This document shows positions 17,555 through 25,805 of a stretch of 64,000 nucleotides of DNA, piece by piece (the first letter of the stretch is position 1; each line of letters starts with the position of its first letter). Made by a program: the position numbers and the translations under genes. The notes beneath the pieces are model-generated. The model saw only the letters and a program-made list of their open reading frames with translations, did not search any database and was not told where the DNA came from. The stretch comes from Solihabitans fulvus (GTDB taxonomy: Bacteria > Actinomycetota > Actinomycetes > Mycobacteriales > Pseudonocardiaceae). The stretch is taken from positions 1 through 64,000 of the forward strand of contig NZ_VUOB01000037.1 of the NCBI RefSeq assembly GCF_008386585.1. Direction: 5' to 3'.

Positions 17555-18268
17555 ATGACACCACGACCCAGGACCCCGCTCAGCCGGCGGGAGCGACCAG
17601 CGAAACCGGCCCTGACCAGGGCAGGGATTGTCGCCACCGCAGTCGCCGTGCTGCGCGCCGAGGGCCTGGAGAAGGTGACCATGCGGCGCCTCGCGCAGGA
17701 GCTGGACACCGGCCCCGCCTCGCTCTACGTGTACGTGGCGAACACCGCCGAGCTGCACGCCGCCGTGCTGGACGAGCTGCTCGGCGAGGTCGACCTGAAC
17801 CAGGCCGAGAGCGTCGGCGACTGGCGCGAGCGCCTCGCAGGAGTCCTCACCTCCTACACAAGGATGCTGTTCCAGCACCCCGCGCTGGCCCGCTCGGCCC
17901 TGACCGCGCGCCCCACCGGCGAGCACTCCCTGCGCCTGCTGGAGCGCCTGCTGGCCCTGCTGGCCGAGGGAGACGTCCCGCCGGCGCAGGCCGCCTTCGG
18001 GGTGGACGTGTTGCTCCAGTTCGCCACCGCCACCGCGGCCGAGCACGCCACCCGCGCGCAGTTCGCCGACGCCGCAGCTGACTGGGACGCCCTGACCAAC
18101 GCCCTGCACGAGGTCTCCGAGCGAACCCACCCGCACGTGCACGCCCTGGCCGCCAGCCTGCTGGCCGGCTCGCCGGAAGAGCGCATGTCCTGGTCCCTGC
18201 GAATGCTGATCAACGGCATCGCCACCACCCCGGTGCCGGACACCACCACTGACTCGCCACACCCATAA
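17555..18268 (+). CDS. TetR family transcriptional regulator
   Basis: A 237-residue repressor. The N-terminal DNA-binding domain (about residues 22-68) reads LTRAGIVATAVAVLRAEGLEKVTMRRLAQELDTGPASLYVYV, a clear TetR helix-turn-helix; the rest is the all-helical ligand-binding and dimerisation part with the TetR_C character. It lies ten bases upstream of the flavoprotein gene and directly downstream of a triple operator, so it very probably represses its own operon and is released by a small ligand, plausibly a substrate of the enzyme. Start ATG 17555. Confidence 0.9.
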   Translation: MTPRPRTPLSRRERPAKPALTRAGIVATAVAVLRAEGLEKVTMRRLAQELDTGPASLYVYVANTAELHAAVLDELLGEVDLNQAESVGDWRERLAGVLTSYTRMLFQHPALARSALTARPTGEHSLRLLERLLALLAEGDVPPAQAAFGVDVLLQFATATAAEHATRAQFADAAADWDALTNALHEVSERTHPHVHALAASLLAGSPEERMSWSLRMLINGIATTPVPDTTTDSPHP

Positions 18269-18278
18269 GGACCCCACC

Positions 18279-19430
18279 ATGACCAGCACTCCCCACCACC
18301 CGATCGCGATCATCGGCAGCGGCCTCGGCGGCCTCACCCTGGCCCGCGTCCTGCACGTCAACGGCATCGCCTCGGCCGTCTTCGACCTGGAGGCGTCGCC
18401 CGAGGCGCGCACCCAGGGCGGCATGCTCGACATCCACGACGACTCCGGCCAGGTGGCGCTGCACGCCGCCGGCCTGCACGACCGGTTCCGCACCCTTATC
18501 CACGCCGGCGGCGAGGCCATGCGCATCGTGGGCCCGGACGGCACGGTCCGCCTGGCCGAGGAGGACGACGGCACCGGCAGCCGCCCCGAGATCGACCGAG
18601 GCGACCTGCGTGACCTGCTGCTGAACTCGCTGCCGCCCGACACCGTCCGCTGGGGCCGCAGGGCCGCCGGCGCGCGCCCGCTCGGCGACGGCCGGCACGA
18701 GGTGACCTTCGCCGACGGCACCACCGTCACCACCGACCTGCTCGTCGGCGCCGACGGAGCCTGGTCCAGGGTGCGGCCCCTGCTCTCCGCCGCGACCCCC
18801 GCCTACACCGGCATCTCCTTCGTGGAGACCGACCTGCTCGACGTCGACACGCGCCACCCGGCCAGCGCGGCCCTGGTCGGCAACGGCTTCTTCATCTCGC
18901 TCGGCGAGCACCGGGGAATCCTGGCGCACCGCGAGAGCGACGACAGCCTGCACGTCTACACGGCACTCAAGGTCGGCGAGGACTGGCTGGACACCCTCGA
19001 CGCCACCGACCCCGAGACCACCAGGAAGGCCGTCCTCGGGCACCTCGACGGCTGGCACGACAGCCTGCGGGCGCTGGTCGCCGACGCCGACGGCGCACCC
19101 GTCCTGCGCCGCGTCAACGCCCTGCCCGTCGGCCACCGGTGGGACCGCAGCCCTGGGGTGACCCTCCTCGGCGACGCCGCGCACCTGATGTCCCCCTTCG
19201 CCGGGGAGGGTGCCAACCTCGCCATGCTCGACGGCGCCGAGCTCGGCCGCGCGCTCGCCGCCAACCCCGGCGACACCGAAGCCGCCCTGGTCGCCTACGA
19301 GCGGGACCTGTTCCCCCGCAGCGAGACTTCCGCCGCCGAGTCCGCAGCCAACCTGGAGCTGATGTTCGGCGACAACGCCCTCCAACGCCTGCTCGACCAG
19401 TTCGCCGACCGCGACCAGGCGGTCACCTGA
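18279..19430 (+). CDS. TetX-like FAD-dependent monooxygenase
   Basis: A 383-residue class A flavoprotein monooxygenase. The FAD-binding GxGxxG (GSGLGG) is at residues 13-18, the conserved QGGMLDIHDDSGQVALHAAGL follows, RPEIDRGDLRDLLLNSL matches the DG-adjacent helix of tetracycline destructases, and VTLLGDAAHLMSPFAGEGAN (around residue 297) binds the flavin ribityl chain. This pattern is closest to the TetX group that hydroxylates tetracyclines, but related enzymes act on other aromatics, so drug inactivation is only an inference. AAGGA lies seven bases before the ATG. Cotranscribed with the TetR gene; probably induced by its substrate. Confidence 0.88.
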   Translation: MTSTPHHPIAIIGSGLGGLTLARVLHVNGIASAVFDLEASPEARTQGGMLDIHDDSGQVALHAAGLHDRFRTLIHAGGEAMRIVGPDGTVRLAEEDDGTGSRPEIDRGDLRDLLLNSLPPDTVRWGRRAAGARPLGDGRHEVTFADGTTVTTDLLVGADGAWSRVRPLLSAATPAYTGISFVETDLLDVDTRHPASAALVGNGFFISLGEHRGILAHRESDDSLHVYTALKVGEDWLDTLDATDPETTRKAVLGHLDGWHDSLRALVADADGAPVLRRVNALPVGHRWDRSPGVTLLGDAAHLMSPFAGEGANLAMLDGAELGRALAANPGDTEAALVAYERDLFPRSETSAAESAANLELMFGDNALQRLLDQFADRDQAVT

Positions 19431-19499
19431 TCCGATCCGCCAACCTGGCGTGCCCGTCCGACCAGTGACGACACCGCACCCCATCTGACAGGGTGGGGC

Positions 19500-21392
19500 A
19501 TGACCACCTCGTCCTCCGCGCACGATCTGCTCTGGCCGCACTACGCGGGGCCGGAGGACCTGGCCGCGATCGAGGCAGTGCCGCTGGAGCGACGCGGCCT
19601 GCCCGACAGCACCTACGACCTGGTCACCGGCGCCGCGCGGCAGTGGCCCGACCGCATCGCCCTCTCCCTCCTGCCGAGCGCGGCGCGCTGGGACGAACCG
19701 GTCGTCTGGACCTTCACCGACCTCGCCGACCGCGTGCACCGCATCGCCAACGTCCTGACGTCACTGGGCATCGGCCGCCGCGACGCCGTGGGGTTGTTGT
19801 CCCCCAACGTGGGCACGCTGTTCGCGGCGACCCTCGCCGCCGAGGCCGTCGGGATCGCCGCGCCCGTCAACCCCGCGCTCGCCGCCGAACAGGTCGCCGA
19901 GCTCCTCACGCTGTCCGGCGCGAAGCTACTGGTCGCCGCAGGCCCTGAACTGGCCCCCGCCGCCTGGGACAGGGCCGTCGAGGTCGCCAAGCTGGCCGGC
20001 ATCGAGACCGTCCTGGCGCTGCGCCCCGACGGCGCGACCGACGACCCGCCGCCCCTGTCCACCGGCGCGTACCTCGACGACCTGGCCGCCGAGCAGCCCG
20101 GCGACCGGCTGCTCGCCGCCGACCGCCCGACGGCGACGGACCTCGCCAGCTACTTCCACACCGGCGGCACCACCGGCACCCCGAAGCTGGCCGCGCACAC
20201 GCACGGCAACGAGGTCGCCATGTCGTGGACGCTGGCTGCGGAGAAGTCCCTCGGCGACGGCGCGGTGTACCTCGGCGGCCTGCCGCTGTTCCACGTGAAC
20301 GCCGTGCTGGTCACCGGCCTCGGGCCGTTGATGGCCGGCCAGCAGGTGGTCTGGGCCGGGCCGACCGGCTACCGGGATCCCGCGCTGTACCAACACTTCT
20401 GGAAGATCGTCGAGCGCTACCGCGTCACCACGTTCTCGGCCGTGCCGACCGTGTACGCGGTGCTCGGGCAGGTCCCGGTCGACGCGGACCTCAGCAGCCT
20501 CCAGTTCGGCGTGGTCGGGGCCGCGCCGCTGCCGCCCGCCGTCGCGGACCGGTTCACCCAGCACACGGGTGTGCCGCTGGTGCAGGGTTACGGGCTCACC
20601 GAGGCGACCTGCGCCACCGCGCGCAACTACGCGGGACACCAGCGCGAGGGCTCGGTCGGCCAACGCCTGCCGTACCAACAGATCAAGGCCGTGCGCGTGG
20701 ACGAGGAGACCGGCGCGTTCACCGATCTCCCGCCGGGCGAGACCGGCACCCTGGTGATCTCCGGCCCGACCGTGTTCCCCGGCTATCTCCGGCAGGGTCC
20801 GGACGGCCCGGTGCCCGAGGCGACCGGCAAGGTCGTCGACGGCTGGCTCGACACCGGCGACCTCGGCCGCGTCGACGAGGACGGTTACGTGTACCTGTCC
20901 GGCCGCCGCAAGGATCTGATCATCCGGGGCGGCCACAACATCGACCCGGCCGTCATCGAGGACGCGCTGCTCGCGCACCCCGCCGTCACCGGGGCCGCCG
21001 CCGTCGGACGTCCCGACGCGCACTCCGGCGAGGTGCCCGTCGCCTACGTGACCCTGCAACCGGACGCGACCGTCACCGTCGACGAACTCCTTGCCTGGGC
21101 GGCGGAACACGTTCCAGAGCCGGCCGCCGCGCCCAAGCTCGTCACCGTGCTGGCCGAACTGCCCCTCACGGCCGTCGGCAAGCCCTTCAAACCCGCGCTG
21201 CGCAAGGACGCGCTGCGCACGGTCGTGTCCGAGGAACTGGCCGCGCTTGGCTTGTCTCATCTCACCGTCGACGTCGTCCTGGACGGCAGCGACCCGGTGG
21301 CCGTCATCGGCGGACCCGCCGAGGAGGCCGAGGTCGAGGCGATCCGCCAGGCACTCGGCCGCTACACCTGCACCTGGCGGCTCAGCGGCTGA
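19500..21392 (+). CDS. acyl-CoA synthetase (AMP-forming)
   Basis: A 630-residue ANL-superfamily enzyme that activates a carboxylic acid as an acyl adenylate and transfers it to CoA. The P-loop TGGTTGTPKLAAHTHGN lies at about residues 220-236, the GYGLTEAT motif A5 near 363, DTGDLGRVDEDGYVYLSGRRKDLIIRGG motifs follow, and the catalytic lysine sits in LTAVGKPFKPALRKDAL. The C-terminal about 60 residues after that lysine form a small extra domain ending in RYTCTWRLSG. FadD-like enzymes of this size use medium or long-chain acids. It begins 69 bases after the TetX-like gene; cotranscription is possible. Confidence 0.9.
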   Translation: MTTSSSAHDLLWPHYAGPEDLAAIEAVPLERRGLPDSTYDLVTGAARQWPDRIALSLLPSAARWDEPVVWTFTDLADRVHRIANVLTSLGIGRRDAVGLLSPNVGTLFAATLAAEAVGIAAPVNPALAAEQVAELLTLSGAKLLVAAGPELAPAAWDRAVEVAKLAGIETVLALRPDGATDDPPPLSTGAYLDDLAAEQPGDRLLAADRPTATDLASYFHTGGTTGTPKLAAHTHGNEVAMSWTLAAEKSLGDGAVYLGGLPLFHVNAVLVTGLGPLMAGQQVVWAGPTGYRDPALYQHFWKIVERYRVTTFSAVPTVYAVLGQVPVDADLSSLQFGVVGAAPLPPAVADRFTQHTGVPLVQGYGLTEATCATARNYAGHQREGSVGQRLPYQQIKAVRVDEETGAFTDLPPGETGTLVISGPTVFPGYLRQGPDGPVPEATGKVVDGWLDTGDLGRVDEDGYVYLSGRRKDLIIRGGHNIDPAVIEDALLAHPAVTGAAAVGRPDAHSGEVPVAYVTLQPDATVTVDELLAWAAEHVPEPAAAPKLVTVLAELPLTAVGKPFKPALRKDALRTVVSEELAALGLSHLTVDVVLDGSDPVAVIGGPAEEAEVEAIRQALGRYTCTWRLSG

Positions 21393-21396
21393 CCAG

Positions 21397-21978
21397 TCAT
21401 CGTGGGCACAGCTCGGCCGGGTCGACGGCCACCGGTACCGGGGCAGCCGTGATGGTGGTCGTGCGGCCTGGCCTTGCGACGGTGTCCTCGACATAACGGC
21501 CACGTTCGAGCCGGTAGGCGGTCACCGAAGCGGTTCCGATCCGGTCCTGGTCGACAGCCCAGAAGAAGGGCACACCGGCGGTCGCGTAGGCGGCCACCTT
21601 GGTCTCGCGTTCGCTCCTGGTGTTGCCCGGAGACCAGATCTCCGCCGCCAGCACGACATTCCTGGCGTGGAAGCTCACGCCGACCGGCTTGGTGTCGAGC
21701 ACGACCACATCAGGAATCAGCGCTGTCCGCATGGCGGAGCTGATCTCGACTCCGACGGCCGGAACCACGTGAAGATCCGTCCTCTTCGCGTCCCGTACGG
21801 CGTCAAAGATGAGGCGTGCCAAGGCGAAACCGGCGTGTTGGTGCTGACCGGATGGTGCTGGACTCACGTGGAAGTAACCCCAGATCAGTTCGAGGCGCGA
21901 GCCATCCGATGGGTGCTCCGCCGTCAGCCAGTCCTCGACCGTGTTCGGACCGATAGGGTGTTGCAGCGCGGCGCTCAC
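21397..21978 (-). CDS. Uma2 family endonuclease-like protein
   Basis: A 193-residue Uma2 (DUF820) protein with the PD-(D/E)xK nuclease fold. Seen in order: SRLELIWGYFHVSPAPSGQHQHAGFALARLI, the core IPDVVVLDTKP with the metal-binding Asp, VLAAEIWSPGNTRSERETKVAAYATAGVPFFWAVD with the Glu-x-Lys part of the active site. Uma2 genes are abundant in cyanobacteria and actinobacteria, but their cellular role is not established. The GTG at 21978 is preceded by GGGAGGCGGG; the frame is open further upstream without conserved sequence. Converges with the acyl-CoA synthetase, four bases apart. Confidence 0.88.
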   Translation of the reverse strand: MSAALQHPIGPNTVEDWLTAEHPSDGSRLELIWGYFHVSPAPSGQHQHAGFALARLIFDAVRDAKRTDLHVVPAVGVEISSAMRTALIPDVVVLDTKPVGVSFHARNVVLAAEIWSPGNTRSERETKVAAYATAGVPFFWAVDQDRIGTASVTAYRLERGRYVEDTVARPGRTTTITAAPVPVAVDPAELCPR

Positions 21979-22066
21979 TGACCCGCCTCCCTGGTTAGGG
22001 TTCGCCCCTAGTGTTGCACATTGCCGCTGGTCAGGGCGATCGAGCGGCCAGGCGGCCCGTTGCGGC

Positions 22067-23007
22067 TCAGGCGAGGTTGGGGCGACCGCAACACTTCTTG
22101 TACTTGACGCGCGATCCACACCAGCACGGCTCATTGCGCCCAGGGGGCCAGGCGATCACACCGCCCTCGGCGATGATCTCGTCCATGCAGTCGCGTCGCG
22201 TGTCCTCGTCCTCGGGGTCACCGCCGGTGTTGGCGGCGAACTCGATCAGCCTGGCCACGGTCAACGGAACCATGACGATCTGGGCGACGCCGGCCTCGGA
22301 CAACTCGCGGTTGGCGATCTCGCGATCGATGGTGACACTGTCCGCCTCACCGTGCTCCACCAGTACCGGCCACCGTTGGTGGGCGAGCGGCACCTCGTCG
22401 CGTGGCCAGAACAGCACCCGCACCTGGCGGGGCGGGCGAGCGCCATCGGCAAGGCGCTCGGCGAGGTCCTCGCCGTCGAACGCGCCAGCGTCGGGCACGG
22501 GCGCCGACTCGTCCAACTCGTCCGGTGGCAGACCAAGAGCCTCGCGGACACGCCGCCGGCCCTGGACGATGCCAGCGACATGGCTCAGGAACCCCAGCTC
22601 CGACCGGAGTTCGGCCAACTCCTCGTCGCTGACGCGGGAGACGGCCATGTTGAACCAGGTCAACGCCTCCTGGTACGCCTCACGTTCCTCCATAAGCTCC
22701 CCGGCCATGTGGTAGGGAGCTGGCGAAGCGGGCCGCTCGGTCCGCAGCGCCACCAGTTGCGCCTCGGCCTCGTCCGCGCGGTCGAGTTCGTACAGCACGT
22801 CGGCCAGCTGCACCCTGGCGTAGCCGCCGTCCTCGCCGCCCAGCGCGGTCGCCTCGGTCAGCAGCTCGATCGCGCGACCGTGCTCACCGGCCGAGTACCA
22901 GGCGTGGGCGGCCTCACTCAGGATCTCGGCGCGTTCCTCGGGATAGTCGTCGAGCTTGCTTCCAACTCCCGAGCTTGTTCCGCGTGCTGGTTCGATCCCG
23001 TCGCCAT
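22067..23007 (-). pseudogene. TPR / SEC-C metal-binding protein gene with 5' frameshift
   Basis: Downstream of 22813 (GTG) a 248-residue frame is open: a TPR-like helical region (LADVLYELDRADEAEAQLVALR, YQEALTWFNMAVSRV) then a C-terminal SEC-C zinc motif, PGRNEPCWCGSRVKYKKCCGR. Upstream of 22813 the same frame continues with clear coding character (LDDYPEERAEILSEAAHAWYSAG, another TPR) but has no start codon. The neighbouring frame has an ATG at 23007 giving MATGSNQHAEQARELEA and would join at about 22957-22958 if one base were added. This looks like a one-base deletion, real or a sequencing error. Unless corrected, only the shortened protein from 22813 is made. Confidence 0.7.
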
Positions 23008-23050
23008 GCCGGCGAAGGTACGCGGTCCCGCCGGTTCGGTCGCGCGGTGG

Positions 23051-23284
23051 TCAGCCGGTGAGGCGATCCGCCTTGGCTGCGCCGAGGAACGCGGCGAGTT
23101 CCGCCCTGGTGAAGGTCAGGACGGCCCCGTCCGGGTTCTTGGAGTCCCGGAAGCCGACGTGCGTCGGCGCGTGCCCGACCTCGACGCAGTTCTCCTGAGC
23201 GTCGCTGTGGCTGCTCTTGCGCCAGGACATCTCGACGCAGTTCTCCTGGCCACTGCTGTAGCTGCTCTTCCGCCAGACGGTCAT
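23051..23284 (-). CDS. DUF397 domain protein with duplicated segment
   Basis: A 77-residue DUF397 protein, a family of tiny proteins paired with XRE regulators in actinomycetes and linked to developmental control. The repeat WRKSSYSSGQENCVEM is followed at once by WRKSSHSDAQENCVEV, 17 residues later, then by the normal DUF397 ending VGFRDSKNPDGAVLTFTRAELAAFL. A single copy of the WRKSS..NCVEV unit is usual, so a tandem duplication of about 51 bases has lengthened the protein. Its ATG overlaps the stop of the XRE gene by four bases, indicating translational coupling. Confidence 0.9.
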   Translation of the reverse strand: MTVWRKSSYSSGQENCVEMSWRKSSHSDAQENCVEVGHAPTHVGFRDSKNPDGAVLTFTRAELAAFLGAAKADRLTG

Positions 23285-24162
23285 TGCCGCGCTCCTTCGT
23301 CGCCACGTGACAGCCCGGCGGCGATGTCCCGGAGCAGTTCCACCGAGCGCCTGGCATCGAGTGCCGCCGCCAAGATGCCCTTGAAGGCCAGCCTATAGGC
23401 GTTCAGGTGTGCCGTTTCCTCCAGATAGAGGCTGGCGACCTTGTTCTCCAACAACACCAGGCTGGGCAGCACCGCGAAGTGCAGCACCGCGAAAGGCGTA
23501 TCCAATCCAGGGTGCGCGCCGGCATCCAGCCGCACCACTCGGATGGTCACAGACGGGCGCTCGGCGGCCTCCACCAAGTGCTCGAGTTGCCCGCGCATGA
23601 TGTCCGGGCCGCCAACGTTCTGGCGCAGCGCGGCCTCATTGAGCACAACGGTGAGCGCAGGTGCATCGGGTAGGCGAAGTAGCGTCTGGCGTGCGATCCG
23701 GGCGTTCACCCGGCTCTCGATCTCCTCGTCGCTCAGCGGAACGCCGTAGCCTGCGATCACCGCACGGGCATAGCCAAACGTCTGTACCAGTCCAGGCACC
23801 AGCAGCGGTTCGTAGTTCCAGATCTCGCTGGCGTCCTCCTCGAAGCCGAACCACGTCCGGAACGTGTCCGGCAGGGTGAGGTCGGCCATGTCCAACAAAC
23901 CCGGCTCGTCCGCGCTGCCGTGCAGCTTCAACAACGCGTCCCGCAGCCGCCTCGGCGCGTGATAGACGGCCAACAGGGCGCTCAGGTCATCCCGTTTGAG
24001 TCCCCGCTGTCCGCTCTCCCACCGGGAGATCGTGCTCTCCGAGGCGTCCAACTTTCGCGCCACCTCGCTACACGTCAGCCGCGCTTCCTTCCGCAGTCGG
24101 TGAAGTTCCATCCGCACCCGCCGCATCCGGATGCTGTGCTGTCGTCTCCGCTGAGCCGCCAT
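23281..24162 (-). CDS. XRE family regulator with DUF5753 domain
   Basis: A 293-residue transcriptional regulator. An N-terminal helix-turn-helix (about residues 16-66) reads LHRLRKEARLTCSEVARKLDASESTISRWESGQRG; the remaining 200 residues form the DUF5753 domain typical of actinomycetes, with EIWNYEPLLVPGLVQTFGYARAVI and the C-terminal LHFAVLPSLVLLENKVASLYLEE segment. Such genes occur in many copies, each with a DUF397 partner as here; they include regulators of development and secondary metabolism. The ATG at 24162 begins the basic MAAQRRRQ segment. An 11-bp inverted repeat lies in its leader. Confidence 0.9.
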   Translation of the reverse strand: MAAQRRRQHSIRMRRVRMELHRLRKEARLTCSEVARKLDASESTISRWESGQRGLKRDDLSALLAVYHAPRRLRDALLKLHGSADEPGLLDMADLTLPDTFRTWFGFEEDASEIWNYEPLLVPGLVQTFGYARAVIAGYGVPLSDEEIESRVNARIARQTLLRLPDAPALTVVLNEAALRQNVGGPDIMRGQLEHLVEAAERPSVTIRVVRLDAGAHPGLDTPFAVLHFAVLPSLVLLENKVASLYLEETAHLNAYRLAFKGILAAALDARRSVELLRDIAAGLSRGDEGARQ

Positions 24163-24178
24163 GCCCGGAACCCTCCGG

Positions 24179-24222
24179 CAGGCAAGGCCGGCCGCGCCAT
24201 TACCCGATCTGGGCCTTGCCTG
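24179..24222. promoter_or_regulatory. inverted repeat in leader of the XRE gene
   Basis: CAGGCAAGGCC (24179-24189) is exactly complementary to GGCCTTGCCTG (24212-24222), 22 bases apart, 17-60 bases upstream of the XRE start. Could be an autoregulatory site or a leader hairpin. Confidence 0.4.
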
Positions 24223-24322
24223 ACCGGGTGGCAAGCCCATTCACCAGTAGCCATGGGCACTTGTCGACAAACCGGCATGTCGTGCCATCGACCTTTGACC
24301 CGATCGGGGGCGCGATTCGCTC

Positions 24323-24862
24323 CTACGCCGGGTTTGCGGGCTTGTCCGGCACGACGACGAGGCTGACGATGCGACGGGTGCGGCCGCCCTCCGGGGCGTT
24401 GGGGATGCGCGAGACGACCGCGTTCTCGATCTCGTCGACCATCACGGCGAACTCGTCGTCGGTCAGCGACACCGCCGCCTGCCGGTAGACCACGCCGTCC
24501 GCGACGGGATCGGCGTCCGCGCCCTTGAGGTACCGGTCGAAGTCCGAAAGCAGGGACGCCGCGAACGTGGTGAACGCCCGTTGGTGGTCCTCCGGCGTCA
24601 TCGCCGCCCGCGCCGCGGGGTCGACCACCGCCATCTCGGGCCGCACCCGGTAGCTGCGCTCCACCGTGCCGCGCACCCGCCGCTCGGCCACGACCTCCAG
24701 CACGCCAGCGTCGACCAACACGGCGATCTGCCGGTACATCGTCGCCGGGGCGACGTCGGGGATGCGGTCCCGCAGTTGCGCGGTGGTCATCGGGTCCGCG
24801 TCGAACAGCGTTTGCAGGATGCGCATCCGCACGGGATGCAGGAGCAGGTCTGCGGTCGCCAT
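24323..24862 (-). CDS. winged helix-turn-helix regulator (ArsR-like)
   Basis: A 179-residue regulator with an N-terminal winged helix (about residues 7-80): LLLHPVRMRILQTLFDADPMTTAQLRDRIPDVAPATMYRQIAVLVDAGVLEVV, then the wing RRVRGTVERSYRV. The C-terminal half, mostly helical, resembles the effector domain of the actinobacterial helix_turn_helix/ArsR type with conserved ASLLSDFDRYL. It is divergent from the CPBP protease gene and shares a 76-base AT-richer promoter region containing a repeated GTTCTCAC, so it probably controls both genes. Confidence 0.87.
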   Translation of the reverse strand: MATADLLLHPVRMRILQTLFDADPMTTAQLRDRIPDVAPATMYRQIAVLVDAGVLEVVAERRVRGTVERSYRVRPEMAVVDPAARAAMTPEDHQRAFTTFAASLLSDFDRYLKGADADPVADGVVYRQAAVSLTDDEFAVMVDEIENAVVSRIPNAPEGGRTRRIVSLVVVPDKPANPA

Positions 24863-24870
24863 GGACCAAT

Positions 24871-24896
24871 GTTCTCACATGCGATATCGTTCTCAC
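24871..24896. promoter_or_regulatory. divergent control region, GTTCTCAC repeats
   Basis: GTTCTCAC occurs at 24871-24878 and 24889-24896 with the palindrome CGATATCG (24882-24889) between. The stretch is noticeably AT-rich for this genome and separates two divergent genes, one of which encodes a winged-helix regulator. Likely operator plus promoters. Confidence 0.5.
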
Positions 24897-24938
24897 TGTT
24901 GATAACATTCGCACTGTCGAGAGTGATGGAGAAAAGGC

Positions 24939-25790
24939 GTGACCACCTCAGCCCCTGCCCGTCAGCGAAGCGGCCTTGCTCTCTACTTCGCTGTCACATT
25001 CGCGACGACCTGGGCTCTCTGGCTTGTCGCGATCGTGCTCGGCGCACCGGGAGGACCGAGTTCCCCGATCGTCGTGCTCGGCGCCTTCGGCCCGGCGATC
25101 GGCGCGATCGTGGTCCGAATCCGCCGCGCCGTCCGCCGTCAACCGGCCCCCGCCCGCACGGTGCCGCTCCGGCTGTGGCCCCGGCTGTTACTGGTGCTGC
25201 CGATGCTGGTGCTGACCTCGGCGACCGTGCTGGGCGGCGCGCTGCTCGCGTCCCTGCTCGGCGGTCCCGCAGTGAGCCTGACGGGTGGGCAGACGCTGAT
25301 CACGACCGTCGGCGGGCCCGTCCCGTTCGTCATCAGCATGCTGATCGCCGGTCCATTGGCCGAGGAGCCCGGCTGGCGCGGCACGGCCTATCCGCGCATG
25401 CGCGCGTCGATGGGCCGCATTCCCGCCGCCCTGCTGCTCGGTGTCGTCTGGGCGGTCTGGCACGTGCCGCTGTTCTTCATCCCCGGCACCGTTCAGGCCA
25501 CTCTCGGTCTGTTCAGCTGGAGCGGCCTGGCGTTCATGGTCAGCGTCATCCCGATGGCCCTCCTGACCGGTTACGCCTACGAGCGCGCCGGGGTCGCGGC
25601 GTCGATCGCGGTCCACTTCGCCGGTAACGTGACACTCGCGCTGCTGTCCGTCAGTTCGCCCGTCACGCAGGCGTTCATCGTGGCGGTGCAGGTCATCGTC
25701 GCGATCCCGCTGCTGGCCCTGCACCCCGACCGCCAGGCGGACCCGGCAACCGGTGCGTCCAATCAGGAACACGCCTCGCTGCCGCGCTGA
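24939..25790 (+). CDS. CPBP family intramembrane metalloprotease
   Basis: A 283-residue membrane protein of the CPBP (Abi/Rce1-like) family. About eight hydrophobic spans are present and the three family motifs are clear: EEPGWRG near residue 143 (the paired glutamates), WAVWHVPLFF near 172 (histidine) and VHFAGN near 226 (His and Asn). In eukaryotic Rce1 these residues cut prenylated proteins; bacterial members are linked to bacteriocin immunity, protein processing or regulation, and the substrate here is unknown. GTG start with GGAG upstream. Probably under the adjacent winged-helix regulator. Confidence 0.9.
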   Translation: MTTSAPARQRSGLALYFAVTFATTWALWLVAIVLGAPGGPSSPIVVLGAFGPAIGAIVVRIRRAVRRQPAPARTVPLRLWPRLLLVLPMLVLTSATVLGGALLASLLGGPAVSLTGGQTLITTVGGPVPFVISMLIAGPLAEEPGWRGTAYPRMRASMGRIPAALLLGVVWAVWHVPLFFIPGTVQATLGLFSWSGLAFMVSVIPMALLTGYAYERAGVAASIAVHFAGNVTLALLSVSSPVTQAFIVAVQVIVAIPLLALHPDRQADPATGASNQEHASLPR

Positions 25791-25805
25791 CTCCTGCTCC
25801 TGTGC

